Assembly: GCA_964357255.1 (NCBI GenBank)
Contig: CAYHKQ010000036.1
Coordinates: forward strand, 1 to 24,975
Length of the DNA stretch: 24,975 bases
Origin: JBBTIS01 sp038059855
Lineage (GTDB): Bacteria; Elusimicrobiota; Elusimicrobia; JACQPE01
Reading direction: 5' to 3'
Of the stretch, positions 1 to 6,622 are shown piece after piece (position 1 is the stretch's first letter; each line of letters opens with the position of its first letter). A program made the translations under genes and the position numbers. The notes under the pieces are model-generated. The model ran no database searches. It was not told the DNA's origin and saw only the letters and a program-made list of their open reading frames with translations.

Positions 1-16
1 AAAAACACCCCCCGCT

Positions 17-205
17 TCATATCGGGCCCGGGGGGGGGGGGTGTGGGCCCGCCCCCACGGCGGTAATTGCCGATATCGTCATCAAGGCAAGGGTCAGAGC
101 AATCAAGACCGGCCCCGTTAGATTTGGAGCCAGACCATAAATAACCGGCGCTACAATCAAAGGCAGGACGATGAGAATTTGGGCAGTCTCGATGCGGTTA
201 GTCAA
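17..205 (-). CDS. small hydrophobic ORF after pilQ, C-terminus doubtful
   Basis: A 62-residue ORF that starts with TTG and overlaps the last 8 bp of pilQ, so translation could be coupled. Residues about 8-26 and 30-50 are two hydrophobic segments suggesting a small inner-membrane protein. The end is a run of Gly/Pro encoded by a very GC-rich stretch with a 12-base G run (30-41 on the plus strand), only a few bases from the window edge. One miscounted base would change the C-terminus, so the true protein may be longer. I do not recognise a family. It may be a real last gene of the pilus operon, a frame-broken longer gene, or chance. Confidence 0.3.
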   Translation of the reverse strand: MTNRIETAQILIVLPLIVAPVIYGLAPNLTGPVLIALTLALMTISAITAVGAGPHPPPPGPI

Positions 206-2024
206 GAATTTTTGGGGTCACGAAAACTAGAAGCTCGGTGCGCGGCTCGTCCCTGGACGTGCGGCGGAACAACCACCCGATAAGAGGCAAATCCCCCAAT
301 ATGGGGACCTTGACGACTTGATGGTCCGTCCGCTGGGTAATCAATCCGCCGATAACGGCTGTTTCCGCGTCCTTAACGATTAAATTGGTGGATGCGGTTC
401 GGGTCAGGAGAGCGGGGGCTACGCCTGCTAGTCCGCCGGCGCCGACCTGGCTGACGGTCGGAGTAATTTTCATGCGGACATAGCGGTCGCTTGTAATCAC
501 CGGCGTAACATTAAGGAGGACTCCGACGCTTAGATAGCTTACGCTTTGAGTGGTTCCGACTCCGGGGCTTACCGTTGTTTGAACCGTGGGGACCTGGCTT
601 CCGGCTTGGATCGTGGCGGCTTGATTGTTCAAGGTGACGATCTTAGGATTGGAAAGCACCTTGAGTCTGCCTTGGCGCGCGGCCATTGTCAGGGCCGCGG
701 TTAAAAATGTGGCGTTGGTGACGCGACCGAACGTAATGCCCATGGTTGTGAGGGCCGTGCCTCCGGGCGGCAGGCTCACGCGCAAGGGATTCGCAGGCAT
801 GGCTCCTGTTAATCCTCCAATCGGGGTGGCGTCATTGGGATTTAAAGAACCGATGGTGCGCTTGTCCATGTCGGCTCCCGAACTTTTATCCCAATCCTTG
901 GCCCATTGCCATTCAATGCCATAATCCATGGCCTTGTCAATTTGCAAATCAATAATTTTGGCCTCGATGGAAACCGCCTTGGGCCGAACATCCAATTCCC
1001 TGATCAGCTTAGTTGTTTTTTGAAGGCCCTCGGCGGTATCCGTCACAATAAGGGCGTTGATATCATTGGCGATAAGAATGTTCCCTTTTCTGCCTTCAAG
1101 AACGCGGATCGTGTCAAGGTGGGCTTTCATTTCCGACGCCGCGATATAGTTAAGAACAAAAATTTGGGTTGTAGTGATGGCTTGTTGCTGTTCGGCTAAA
1201 TATCCGCTTTGGCCCATAACCTTGATGATATTGGAACCCGTCTGCACGGCTGTCAACTGCCTCATATTCAGGATGGTTTGAAAAGCCTCCTTAAATGGCA
1301 CTTGGTTTAACTGGAGCGTGACGGAACCGGTGACGTCTTGCGCCGTGAGCAGGTTAAGTTTTCTGCCGCTTAATGATTCGAGTTTTTCGATCATAATCCC
1401 GAAAACGGCCCGCGCGTCCACGTTTTGAAAATTGACGTCAATGGGAGTCGTCGGCAAATCCCTCAAAATATCATAACTTCGGTCCGGCTCCGCTTTGGCG
1501 GGCGCGGATTTTGACGGAATATTGCCCGCAGGCGGCGATTGCAACTTTGAAGGCAGGGCCGCTGTCGCGCCAAATGCAAGAGTCACGGTGCCGTCTAATT
1601 GCAGAGCTTTGTAGGGTATGGATTTTTTAAGATCAACGACAACGCGGGCGATGTGCGTGGGAGAGTTGGCAAACTGGGCCACGCGGATTTTATCCACGCC
1701 GATCGCGTCATCAGCGCTAAAGGCCACGGACTCTTGGAATCCTGCGGGGACCCAGGTGTCGTACAATTCCAGAACCACCTTCGGCGGCTCGGAAACGGCG
1801 AAGGTTTTGACCTTGGCATGAGCGCCTTGAGTGCGTATGTGGATTTGATTATCCTTGGTTTCAACGGCGGTGAGTTTCGTTGGGGCCTTCCATGCGGCGC
1901 TATCCGGCCCGACTGGGGCCGCCGCAGAAAGGGCCAATGATGCCAATAACGCTAAAAAGGCCAACGGGGCTGAAACAGAAAAAAGATTTATTTTTGTCGC
2001 GTCCTTGGCCTTTATTTTATTCAT
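198..2024 (-). CDS. pilQ: type IV pilus secretin PilQ
   Basis: Outer-membrane secretin that forms the gated channel for the pilus fibre. Residues 1-36 are a Sec signal peptide with a long Ala/Leu core. Residues about 50-155 look like an AMIN-type beta domain that binds peptidoglycan in this family. Residues about 195-272 form the STN/N0 domain (VNFQNVDARAVF start), residues about 285-350 the next N-domain, and about 355-608 the secretin core, with the terminal signature VPILGDLPLIGWLFRR followed by TELLVFVTPKIL. The 608-residue length fits short PilQ proteins. It is the last recognisable gene of pilN-O-P-Q; its ATG overlaps the pilP stop as ATGA, indicating translational coupling. Identification is strong; outer-membrane assembly would normally need a pilotin, which is not seen here. 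Confidence 0.95.
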   Translation of the reverse strand: MNKIKAKDATKINLFSVSAPLAFLALLASLALSAAAPVGPDSAAWKAPTKLTAVETKDNQIHIRTQGAHAKVKTFAVSEPPKVVLELYDTWVPAGFQESVAFSADDAIGVDKIRVAQFANSPTHIARVVVDLKKSIPYKALQLDGTVTLAFGATAALPSKLQSPPAGNIPSKSAPAKAEPDRSYDILRDLPTTPIDVNFQNVDARAVFGIMIEKLESLSGRKLNLLTAQDVTGSVTLQLNQVPFKEAFQTILNMRQLTAVQTGSNIIKVMGQSGYLAEQQQAITTTQIFVLNYIAASEMKAHLDTIRVLEGRKGNILIANDINALIVTDTAEGLQKTTKLIRELDVRPKAVSIEAKIIDLQIDKAMDYGIEWQWAKDWDKSSGADMDKRTIGSLNPNDATPIGGLTGAMPANPLRVSLPPGGTALTTMGITFGRVTNATFLTAALTMAARQGRLKVLSNPKIVTLNNQAATIQAGSQVPTVQTTVSPGVGTTQSVSYLSVGVLLNVTPVITSDRYVRMKITPTVSQVGAGGLAGVAPALLTRTASTNLIVKDAETAVIGGLITQRTDHQVVKVPILGDLPLIGWLFRRTSRDEPRTELLVFVTPKILD

Positions 2025-2569
2025 GGTTTTCCTTCCTCTTGTTTCGGAAAATTTACAACGCTCATCAGAGGCTCGCCTCGCGTCTTTTTAATAATCACGC
2101 TGTCACGTTGAATCAGCGCCGAAAACGAATTAAGCGATAAGCCTGATCCGACATGGCGAATTTTTGAGCCTTTGATAACGTATTCATCATCCGGATTGGA
2201 GGAGTTGGCGAGCAGGGCTATGGGGGCGCCCTGGGACTTATCGGTCAGGACGGCCTTTAAGACAAGGCTGTCAGGGTCAAAATTATCCTCGATTTCTTCG
2301 GCTGATCTCTGAGCCTGCCGCTCAGTCTTGGCGGCTTGGCCGGAACTCGTCGATCCCAACATCCCTGCCGCCGACAATAACGGAACAAAAGGATCTCGCA
2401 GGGAAGATGCCTTGTAGACGTAAGAAGCTGTGCTAGCGCTAGGAGGCTCCGCGAAAATGGTCGTGAAACATAAAACGTGAAACGTGAAAAGAGCAAGAAC
2501 GGGAAACGAAAGAAAAAAATTTCCACTCTTTTGACGCTTCCCGCTTCCCGCTTCCCGCTTCCCGTTCAT
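2021..2569 (-). CDS. pilP: type IV pilus assembly protein PilP
   Basis: PilP links the inner-membrane PilN/PilO complex to the PilQ secretin in the periplasm. The 182-residue product has a basic start, a hydrophobic stretch at about 19-38 and a likely cleavage near IFA/EPP. It has no good lipobox, although family members are often lipoproteins. The region from about residue 45 (YVYKASSLRDPFVPLL) to the end has the PilP pattern: a DPF motif, then a beta-rich part with LVLKAVLTD and YVIKGSKI. The first 11 codons are built of four perfect GGGAAGC heptamers and the signal core is built of CGTGAAA-type heptamers, so repeat DNA encodes most of the signal peptide. No other in-frame ATG, GTG or TTG is available before the mature part. 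It follows pilO after only 5 bp and overlaps pilQ by 4 bp. Confidence 0.88.
   Translation of the reverse strand: MNGKREAGSGKRQKSGNFFLSFPVLALFTFHVLCFTTIFAEPPSASTASYVYKASSLRDPFVPLLSAAGMLGSTSSGQAAKTERQAQRSAEEIEDNFDPDSLVLKAVLTDKSQGAPIALLANSSNPDDEYVIKGSKIRHVGSGLSLNSFSALIQRDSVIIKKTRGEPLMSVVNFPKQEEGKP
2462..2489 (-). repeat. CGTGAAA heptamer x4 in pilP signal region
   Basis: Four tandem heptamers on the plus strand: CGTGAAA, CATAAAA, CGTGAAA, CGTGAAA. They encode the hydrophobic core of the PilP signal peptide (FTFHVLCFT). The unit differs from the GGGAAGC repeat 47 bp away, so two heptamer families lie close together in the same gene. Confidence 0.85.
2536..2563 (-). repeat. GGGAAGC heptamer x4 in pilP
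   Basis: Four perfect head-to-tail copies of GCTTCCC (plus strand), read as GGGAAGC in pilP starting at its third codon. A fifth copy stands alone at 2578-2584, in the last codons of pilO. Because 7 is not a multiple of 3, gain or loss of one unit shifts the pilP frame. Confidence 0.9.
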
Positions 2570-2574
2570 TATTA

Positions 2575-3135
2575 TTAGCTTCCCTTGTATTGATAAGTAA
2601 TTAACGTTAGGCTGGCTCCAACGCTGACATTTGGGGCCTCCGGCGTCGGCGCCGCCGGAGTTAACGAAAGATTTTCAGCGCGGTAAATCCTATCGAGATT
2701 GCCCACTGAGACTAAAAACTGGGCTATATCGTGATACGTCCCGGTAATCGTGATGTTAAAAGGATACTCATTATAGAGATCGGATCCCCTCGATTGCATG
2801 GGGCTGATTGTCGAAAGAGTGAGCCGATGTTTGTGAGTAATCTGAGTGATGGTATTGATAATGCCGGGCAGGTCGCGCTTATCCGGCAACCGCGCCCTGA
2901 GTCCTTGCCAATCCTGCTCCGCGGCCGCAAGCTCGGTTTTAAGGCGGTCGAGGCGCTTAGCCCTGCGATCGAGCTCTTCGACGCGCTTGCTCATTTCTTC
3001 AATTTTGATCTTTTTTTCCTTAATCGCAGCGGTCGTCGGCTTTAGAAAATACCGCCAATAAACAAAGACAAAAAGAAAAGCAAACAGCGCGCCTATCGCG
3101 ATTTGCTGAATTTGATCCTTGCTAAATTTTTTCAT
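2575..3135 (-). CDS. pilO: type IV pilus assembly protein PilO
   Basis: Inner-membrane bitopic protein of the PilM/N/O/P alignment complex. It has a short cytoplasmic N-terminus, one membrane segment at about residues 13-31 (IGALFAFLFVFVYW), and a coiled coil at about 36-78 rich in Lys/Glu/Arg. A ferredoxin-like periplasmic domain follows, with the typical YPFNITITGTYHDIAQFLVSVGNLDRI motif region. The 186-residue length is normal. Its ATG overlaps the pilN stop (ATGA) and pilP begins 5 bp after its stop, so the three are one translational unit. The last codons carry a GGGAAGC heptamer, the unit repeated at the start of pilP. Confidence 0.92.
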   Translation of the reverse strand: MKKFSKDQIQQIAIGALFAFLFVFVYWRYFLKPTTAAIKEKKIKIEEMSKRVEELDRRAKRLDRLKTELAAAEQDWQGLRARLPDKRDLPGIINTITQITHKHRLTLSTISPMQSRGSDLYNEYPFNITITGTYHDIAQFLVSVGNLDRIYRAENLSLTPAAPTPEAPNVSVGASLTLITYQYKGS

Positions 3136-3674
3136 GGCGCCGCATAAGTAAAGGTCATGGGGAACGTCACCTCGCCGGCCGCATAATTAACGGCGCCGAG
3201 GCCGATCTTAGAAAAACCGGGCGTGGACTCCAATCGCTCGATCCACTGAACTAAAGTTCGAATACCGGCGGCATGGGCCTGAACGTTTAAATCAAATCCT
3301 CCCGCGACGAGTTTTATTCCGAGATTTCCCAGCCATATTTCGTTGGACGGCAGACTCGTTACCAAGGCTTCCATCATTTTGGGGTAATCAAAGCGACCGG
3401 TCAACAATTTATTAATAATGGCATTTTTGGCTTCAATATCCTTCTTTTTGATTTCCAGCGCGTCAACCTGCCTGGCGACTTCCTCAAGAGACTTAATTCG
3501 GGAGTCGAGTTCTTGGATGTTGCGAATCAACGCGTTTTTTTCATGAATTTTATAGCCTGAAAAAATTGTTACCCCGATGACAATAAAGCCGGCCGTAGAG
3601 GCCGCGGCCAGACTGGTCGCCTTTTTTTTCTCTTTCTCAATATATTCCGGCGGGATGAGATTAATCTTAACCAT
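3132..3674 (-). CDS. pilN: type IV pilus assembly protein PilN
   Basis: First gene of the alignment-complex block. The N-terminus MVKINLIPPEY is the conserved PilN segment that binds PilM in known systems. One membrane helix (about 24-43) and a coiled coil (about 48-88) follow, then a ferredoxin-like periplasmic domain ending in TFPMTFTYAAP. Length 180 is standard. The upstream gene in most bacteria is pilM, but here the next gene upstream is the prepilin peptidase, 161 bp away, so PilM must be encoded elsewhere or be missing. The start is ATG with only a weak GGAAAAG ribosome site. Confidence 0.93.
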   Translation of the reverse strand: MVKINLIPPEYIEKEKKKATSLAAASTAGFIVIGVTIFSGYKIHEKNALIRNIQELDSRIKSLEEVARQVDALEIKKKDIEAKNAIINKLLTGRFDYPKMMEALVTSLPSNEIWLGNLGIKLVAGGFDLNVQAHAAGIRTLVQWIERLESTPGFSKIGLGAVNYAAGEVTFPMTFTYAAP

Positions 3675-3709
3675 AATGTTTATCGCTTTTCCAAATCATT
3701 CTACCGTCT

Positions 3710-3770
3710 CATCGTCATCTCGCAGGTCATGCCAAAGGCCGGCCCCGGTCCGGGGTGGAAGCCGCATTTT
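3710..3770. repeat. GC-rich dispersed-repeat-like segment between pilD and pilN
   Basis: The 161-bp pilD-pilN gap holds a GC-rich block that begins CGTCATCTCGCAGG and contains the palindrome CCCCGGTCCGGGG (3743-3755). The CGTCAT opening resembles the repeat modules at 5474 and 10418. No run of T follows the palindrome on either strand close enough for a convincing terminator. Its nature as a genomic repeat is inference from style only. Confidence 0.35.
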
Positions 3771-3835
3771 TTTGAACAACAAAGCGATTGTCTCCTCCCT
3801 TTTTGGCGCTATCATCCATTTGGAGTGTATCAGGA

Positions 3836-4675
3836 CTACGGGGTGATTTCAAGTGGAAAATTGATTATTTTGAGATATTTTGGCCAATGCTCGCCGCTCC
3901 ATAAAACGATGATAGCGGCCATGACCAAAAAAGGTCCATAAGGAATAGGGGAGCGGCGTTTAAGTTTGCCGCCGAGGAGCAAGGGCGCGGCATAGACTAA
4001 ACCCAAGGCTGAAGAAAGAAAAACAACGGCTAAGAGCGGGCGCCAGCCCAGTCCCGCGCCAATGCCGAACGCCAACTTAATATCCCCCCCTCCCATAGCC
4101 TCAGTTTTATAAATTTTTTCACCGACTGCGGCTAAAACATAAAAAACAAAGCCTGCCCCGGCGGCTCCAATGACGGCCGAGGCCAATCTCCCTGTCATCG
4201 TAGGACTCGATAAACAAGGATTCCAGGGGGCTATAATGAGCATCGAAAGGGCCAGGCCTAAGCTCAAAAGATCGGGAATCAGATAAGTTTGAAAATCAAT
4301 AATGGCAATGGCGATCAAAATAGCTTGAAACCACAAAAGTCCGGCAAAGCCAAACCAGTCAAAATGAGGCAAGCTTCCCAAATTCCACAGCGTAATCAGC
4401 CCGAGTCCGGCTAGAGTCGCTTCAACCAAAGGGTAGCGCCATGAGATGCTCGAGCGGCATAGCCGGCAACGGCCCCGAAGCAACAGCCAGCTTATAATCG
4501 GGATGTTATCCATGGCCCGAATAGGCGCGCGGCAATTCGGACAGTATGACGTAGCCGGTTTCCAGGGAAATTCGCCCTTGGGAAGCCTCCAGACAAGGAC
4601 ATTAACGAAACTGCCTAGAATAGCGCCCGCGATTGCGGCGCTTAGATAGGGCAAGCCTGAACTTGACACGGGCAA
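3836..4675 (-). CDS. pilD: prepilin peptidase / N-methyltransferase PilD
   Basis: Polytopic inner-membrane aspartyl protease that removes the pilin leader and N-methylates the new N-terminus. The start region GAILGSFVNVLVWRLP is diagnostic. The cytoplasmic zinc site is intact, with Cys45/Cys48 (CPNC) and Cys70/Cys73 (CRLC). Both catalytic aspartates are present: Asp127 in IDFQTYLIPD and Asp198 in the GGGD motif. About seven membrane helices are visible and the 279-residue length is normal, so it should be active. It lies 64 bp downstream of the pilin gene but behind a strong terminator, so it may need readthrough or its own promoter. Confidence 0.95.
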   Translation of the reverse strand: MPVSSSGLPYLSAAIAGAILGSFVNVLVWRLPKGEFPWKPATSYCPNCRAPIRAMDNIPIISWLLLRGRCRLCRSSISWRYPLVEATLAGLGLITLWNLGSLPHFDWFGFAGLLWFQAILIAIAIIDFQTYLIPDLLSLGLALSMLIIAPWNPCLSSPTMTGRLASAVIGAAGAGFVFYVLAAVGEKIYKTEAMGGGDIKLAFGIGAGLGWRPLLAVVFLSSALGLVYAAPLLLGGKLKRRSPIPYGPFLVMAAIIVLWSGEHWPKYLKIINFPLEITP

Positions 4676-4688
4676 TTATTGCGCTAAC

Positions 4689-4730
4689 AAAAAAATCGAA
4701 ACCCCGCCCGATTGCGCCGGGCGGGGTTTA
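4689..4730 (-). terminator. rho-independent terminator after the pilin gene
   Basis: A perfect 12-bp stem (4699-4710 with 4718-4729, AAACCCCGCCCG arms) with a 7-base loop. On the minus strand it is followed by a run of seven T at 4695-4689. It starts 10 bp after the pilin stop codon. It should end most pilin transcripts and make pilin far more abundant than the downstream peptidase. Confidence 0.9.
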
Positions 4731-4739
4731 AGTTTGCGA

Positions 4740-5213
4740 TTAGCGGTTATTCCAGATGACAGTCTTGCTGTCGTTGTGCGCGCAACCAATGTAGAAGTGG
4801 CCCCAGTTGACTGACGTGTTGTTGTTGACGTAGACCCACAATCCCGTGTCCGTTTGAGACGAGAACTCTCCGGCCACTCCGGCGGTTGAGCCTTTGGTAT
4901 GACCAGGGTTGGCCACCTCCGAGAAGGGCGGAACAAACACCTCGGGGATTGACTTGAGGTACTTTTGGTTAGTGGCAAGTACGTCAATGGTTCCCAACGG
5001 ATTGATGCCCTCGCTGTCGCCGTAGTAGATGGACAGCGCGCTTCTGACCGCTGACAAGTTTCCCCTTGTCTTGCCTTCCTGCGCTTTTTTCACGAGGTCA
5101 GCGAACTTGGGGATCGCGATTGCCGCGAGAATACCAATAATAGCCACCACGATCATAAGTTCGATCAGGGTGAAGCCCCGTTCGCCGGACCTTAACGTTT
5201 TTGTTTTCATCAT
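4740..5213 (-). CDS. pilA: type IVa major-type pilin
   Basis: Pilin subunit with the classic class III signal: a 13-residue basic leader ending in Gly (MMKTKTLRSGERG), then Phe+1 and Glu+5 in FTLIELMIVVAIIGILAAIAI. PilD would cut after that Gly. The amphipathic helix continues to about residue 60, followed by a small globular head. Mature length is about 144. Only one Cys is present (near the end, FYIGCAHNDSK), so the head lacks the usual D-loop disulphide. An upstream in-frame ATG at 5240 would add 9 residues to the leader. I chose 5213 because a strong GGGAGGTG ribosome site (5220-5227) lies 7 bases before it; a second ATG follows at once at 5210. Confidence 0.93.
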   Translation of the reverse strand: MMKTKTLRSGERGFTLIELMIVVAIIGILAAIAIPKFADLVKKAQEGKTRGNLSAVRSALSIYYGDSEGINPLGTIDVLATNQKYLKSIPEVFVPPFSEVANPGHTKGSTAGVAGEFSSQTDTGLWVYVNNNTSVNWGHFYIGCAHNDSKTVIWNNR

Positions 5214-5265
5214 TTTTTTCACCTCCCTCGCATGAAACACCGCGCCTATGAATGACGCTCATAAC

Positions 5266-5295
5266 AGCATAGCGCAAAAGACTTTTCTTTTGCAA
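5266..5295 (-). promoter_or_regulatory. possible sigma-70 promoter with operator-like palindrome for the pilin gene
   Basis: On the minus strand TTGCAA (5290-5295) and TATGCT (5266-5271) are 18 bases apart, each matching the -35 and -10 consensus at 4 of 6. The spacer holds an inverted repeat, GCAAAAGA-4-TCTTTTGC (5274-5293), which could bind a regulator. No convincing sigma-54 site was found. Position fits a leader of about 45 bases before the pilin start. Confidence 0.35.
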
Positions 5296-5443
5296 TGCCG
5301 GGCGCGACTGTGCTTATTTTTAGCATAAATTAAAAGACTTGCAGTCGCCATGTAATCTTAAACACTTCTTCGGGGAGTCCGGCAAAAAAAGCTAAAAGGG
5401 TTCATGCGAACGTTGATGATTCTTCCGACATTTAACGAAAGAG

Positions 5444-5546
5444 GAAACTATTCAGGCGCGGCGCTCCCCCTGCCGTCATTCCCGCGAAGGCGGGGGTCCA
5501 GGCCTGGACCCCCGCCTTCGCGTGAGCGACGAACCTGAACAGTTAC
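5444..5546. mobile_element. 103-bp MITE-like element with 8-bp target duplication
   Basis: The ends are GAAACTATTCAGG (5444-5456) and, read inward on the other strand, GTAACTGTTCAGG (5534-5546): 11 of 13 identical. The element is flanked by perfect direct repeats CGAAAGAG at 5436-5443 and 5547-5554, an 8-bp target-site duplication. It has no coding capacity. Its core is the 40-bp perfect palindrome at 5483-5522 inside a CGTCATTCCCGCGAAGG module. An 8-bp duplication with GTAA ends would fit mobilisation by an IS66-family transposase; that is inference from known family features, as no transposase is present here. Confidence 0.88.
5483..5522. repeat. 40-bp perfect palindrome (REP-like core)
   Basis: Two 20-base arms, 5483-5502 (CGCGAAGGCGGGGGTCCAGG) and 5503-5522, are exact reverse complements with no spacer. 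It would form a very stable hairpin in RNA from either strand. It belongs to the CGTCATTCCCGCGAAGGCGGG type of dispersed palindrome; a related copy is at 10418-10483. Confidence 0.95.
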
Positions 5547-5621
5547 CGAAAGAGATAATATTGTGGCGCTCATCGCGAGAATTTTTGAGCTTCCCATTCC
5601 GGATTTGGAGGTCTATTGAAA

Positions 5622-6620
5622 ATGCTTGCTCGACAAAAACATTCCGAATTTGTGTTTATTATTGTTGCGCTATTATTTTCTTATTACTTGACGCAACTAA
5701 GAGCCACTCTGAATCAACAGAACGAACCCGGCAGCCTGCTTGCCTTGACGAGCTATTCCGCCTACAAGCCGTTTCAATACAGAATTCTTATGCCTTGGAT
5801 CGCAAATCAATTATATAAATTGAAATTTTATCCTTTTCATTCGTTATCGAATATTTTTTCAATATTGGAAACAACATCAATTTTTTTCATCATTCTCTCA
5901 TTCCGTTGTTATATTTCCTTATTTATTAAAAAAAATAAATTTGTCAGTTCTCTTCTAGCGTTTTCGATTCTTTACATTCTGCCGTTCAATTTTTTGTTCC
6001 CCCGCATACAACCCACATATTATCCTTATGATATGCCGTCTATCTTTTTCTTTACCCTAGGCCTAGTTTTAATGTATCAACAAAAATGGATTTTATTCTA
6101 TATTATATTTACGCTGGCGACCCTCAATCGAGAAACCTCCTGTTTTTTGACGTTTATATACTTACTCACTTCCATAAAAACAGAAAAATTAACCAAAGTT
6201 ATTCTACACTGTTGCGCCCAATTTCTTATTTGGGCAACGATTAAAACAATACTTTTTAAGTTATTTTTTCACAACCCCGGGCAAAATGGATTTGAGTGGC
6301 ATCATATAGGCAGCCACGTCACTCATCTTTCCACAAACATATCTTTTCTATTGGATATAAAAAATTATTCATTTTTTTTCAGTAATCTAGGTTTCATTTG
6401 GATTATTGATTTTTACTATTACCATAAAATTAAAATTGAATTTATTAGAAGATCCATGCTTGTAATTTTTCCATTTTTTATTGGCATGATGTTCGTAGGC
6501 AATGTATATGAAATACGGATTTTTGGGGAACTTATCCCCGTCTTCTTAATGGCATTTTTGGTTATTTTAATGGAGCCTAGCGTTTCCCGTCAGGCTATCC
6601 GAAATTCAAAATTAACTTAA
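5622..6620 (+). CDS. AT-rich polytopic membrane protein, GT-C-like
   Basis: A 332-residue, very hydrophobic protein with about eight to nine membrane helices. It opens with a membrane segment (EFVFIIVALLFSYYLTQL), then a loop with YKPFQYRILMPWIANQLYKL, and has NRETS at about 170-175, a short polar motif placed as in uncharacterised GT-C-like or EpsG-like envelope proteins. I cannot name the substrate. Base composition is strikingly AT-rich compared with every neighbour, which points to recent transfer. ATG 5622 is preferred over TTG 5616 because the GGAGG at 5607-5611 lies 10 bases before it; that ribosome site lies inside the remains of the broken GT2 gene. The stop codon is part of the 8-bp duplication of the next mobile element, so that element landed exactly at the end of the gene. 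Confidence 0.75.
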   Translation: MLARQKHSEFVFIIVALLFSYYLTQLRATLNQQNEPGSLLALTSYSAYKPFQYRILMPWIANQLYKLKFYPFHSLSNIFSILETTSIFFIILSFRCYISLFIKKNKFVSSLLAFSILYILPFNFLFPRIQPTYYPYDMPSIFFFTLGLVLMYQQKWILFYIIFTLATLNRETSCFLTFIYLLTSIKTEKLTKVILHCCAQFLIWATIKTILFKLFFHNPGQNGFEWHHIGSHVTHLSTNISFLLDIKNYSFFFSNLGFIWIIDFYYYHKIKIEFIRRSMLVIFPFFIGMMFVGNVYEIRIFGELIPVFLMAFLVILMEPSVSRQAIRNSKLT

Positions 6621-6622
6621 CG

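Larger units (their letters stand above)
5404..5614 (+). pseudogene. GT2 (DPM1-like) gene fragment interrupted by a MITE-like element
   Basis: An ATG at 5404 opens MRTLMILPTFNER, close to the start of the intact GT2 at 6952 (MKVLVMLPTLNEK). The frame then enters a 103-bp inserted element and stops at TGA 5536-5538. After the element, the next stretch in the original phase reads DNIVALIARIFELPIPDLEV, matching NIAALIIKIFELPIANLEI of the intact gene. Removing the element plus one 8-bp duplicate gives one continuous 33-residue frame, 20 identical to the intact protein. After codon 33 the similarity ends and a stop follows at 5612-5614, where the AT-rich gene begins. The catalytic domain is missing, so this is a dead 5' remnant. 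The moderate identity says it was an older paralogue, not a recent copy. Confidence 0.88.

Noticed and set aside
2462..2563. Tandem heptamers as a possible CRISPR or minisatellite array
   Set aside because: Units are 7 bp with no spacers and lie inside the pilP reading frame; nothing CRISPR-like is nearby.
3743..3755. CCCCGGTCCGGGG hairpin as a terminator of pilD
   Set aside because: Short stem and no T run directly after it on the minus strand; kept only as a repeat-like segment.
4676..4987. 103-residue minus-strand ORF over the pilin 3' end and terminator
   Set aside because: Shadow frame of the pilin gene with Ser/Arg/Thr-rich composition; it runs through the terminator stem.
5241..5403. 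Sigma-54 promoter for the pilin gene
   Set aside because: No GG-10-GC pattern with proper flanks was found; the GGCATTGC stretch has the wrong spacing.
5522..5818. 98-residue plus-strand ORF starting in the palindrome
   Set aside because: It overlaps the better-supported membrane-protein gene and has no ribosome site or protein-like pattern of its own.
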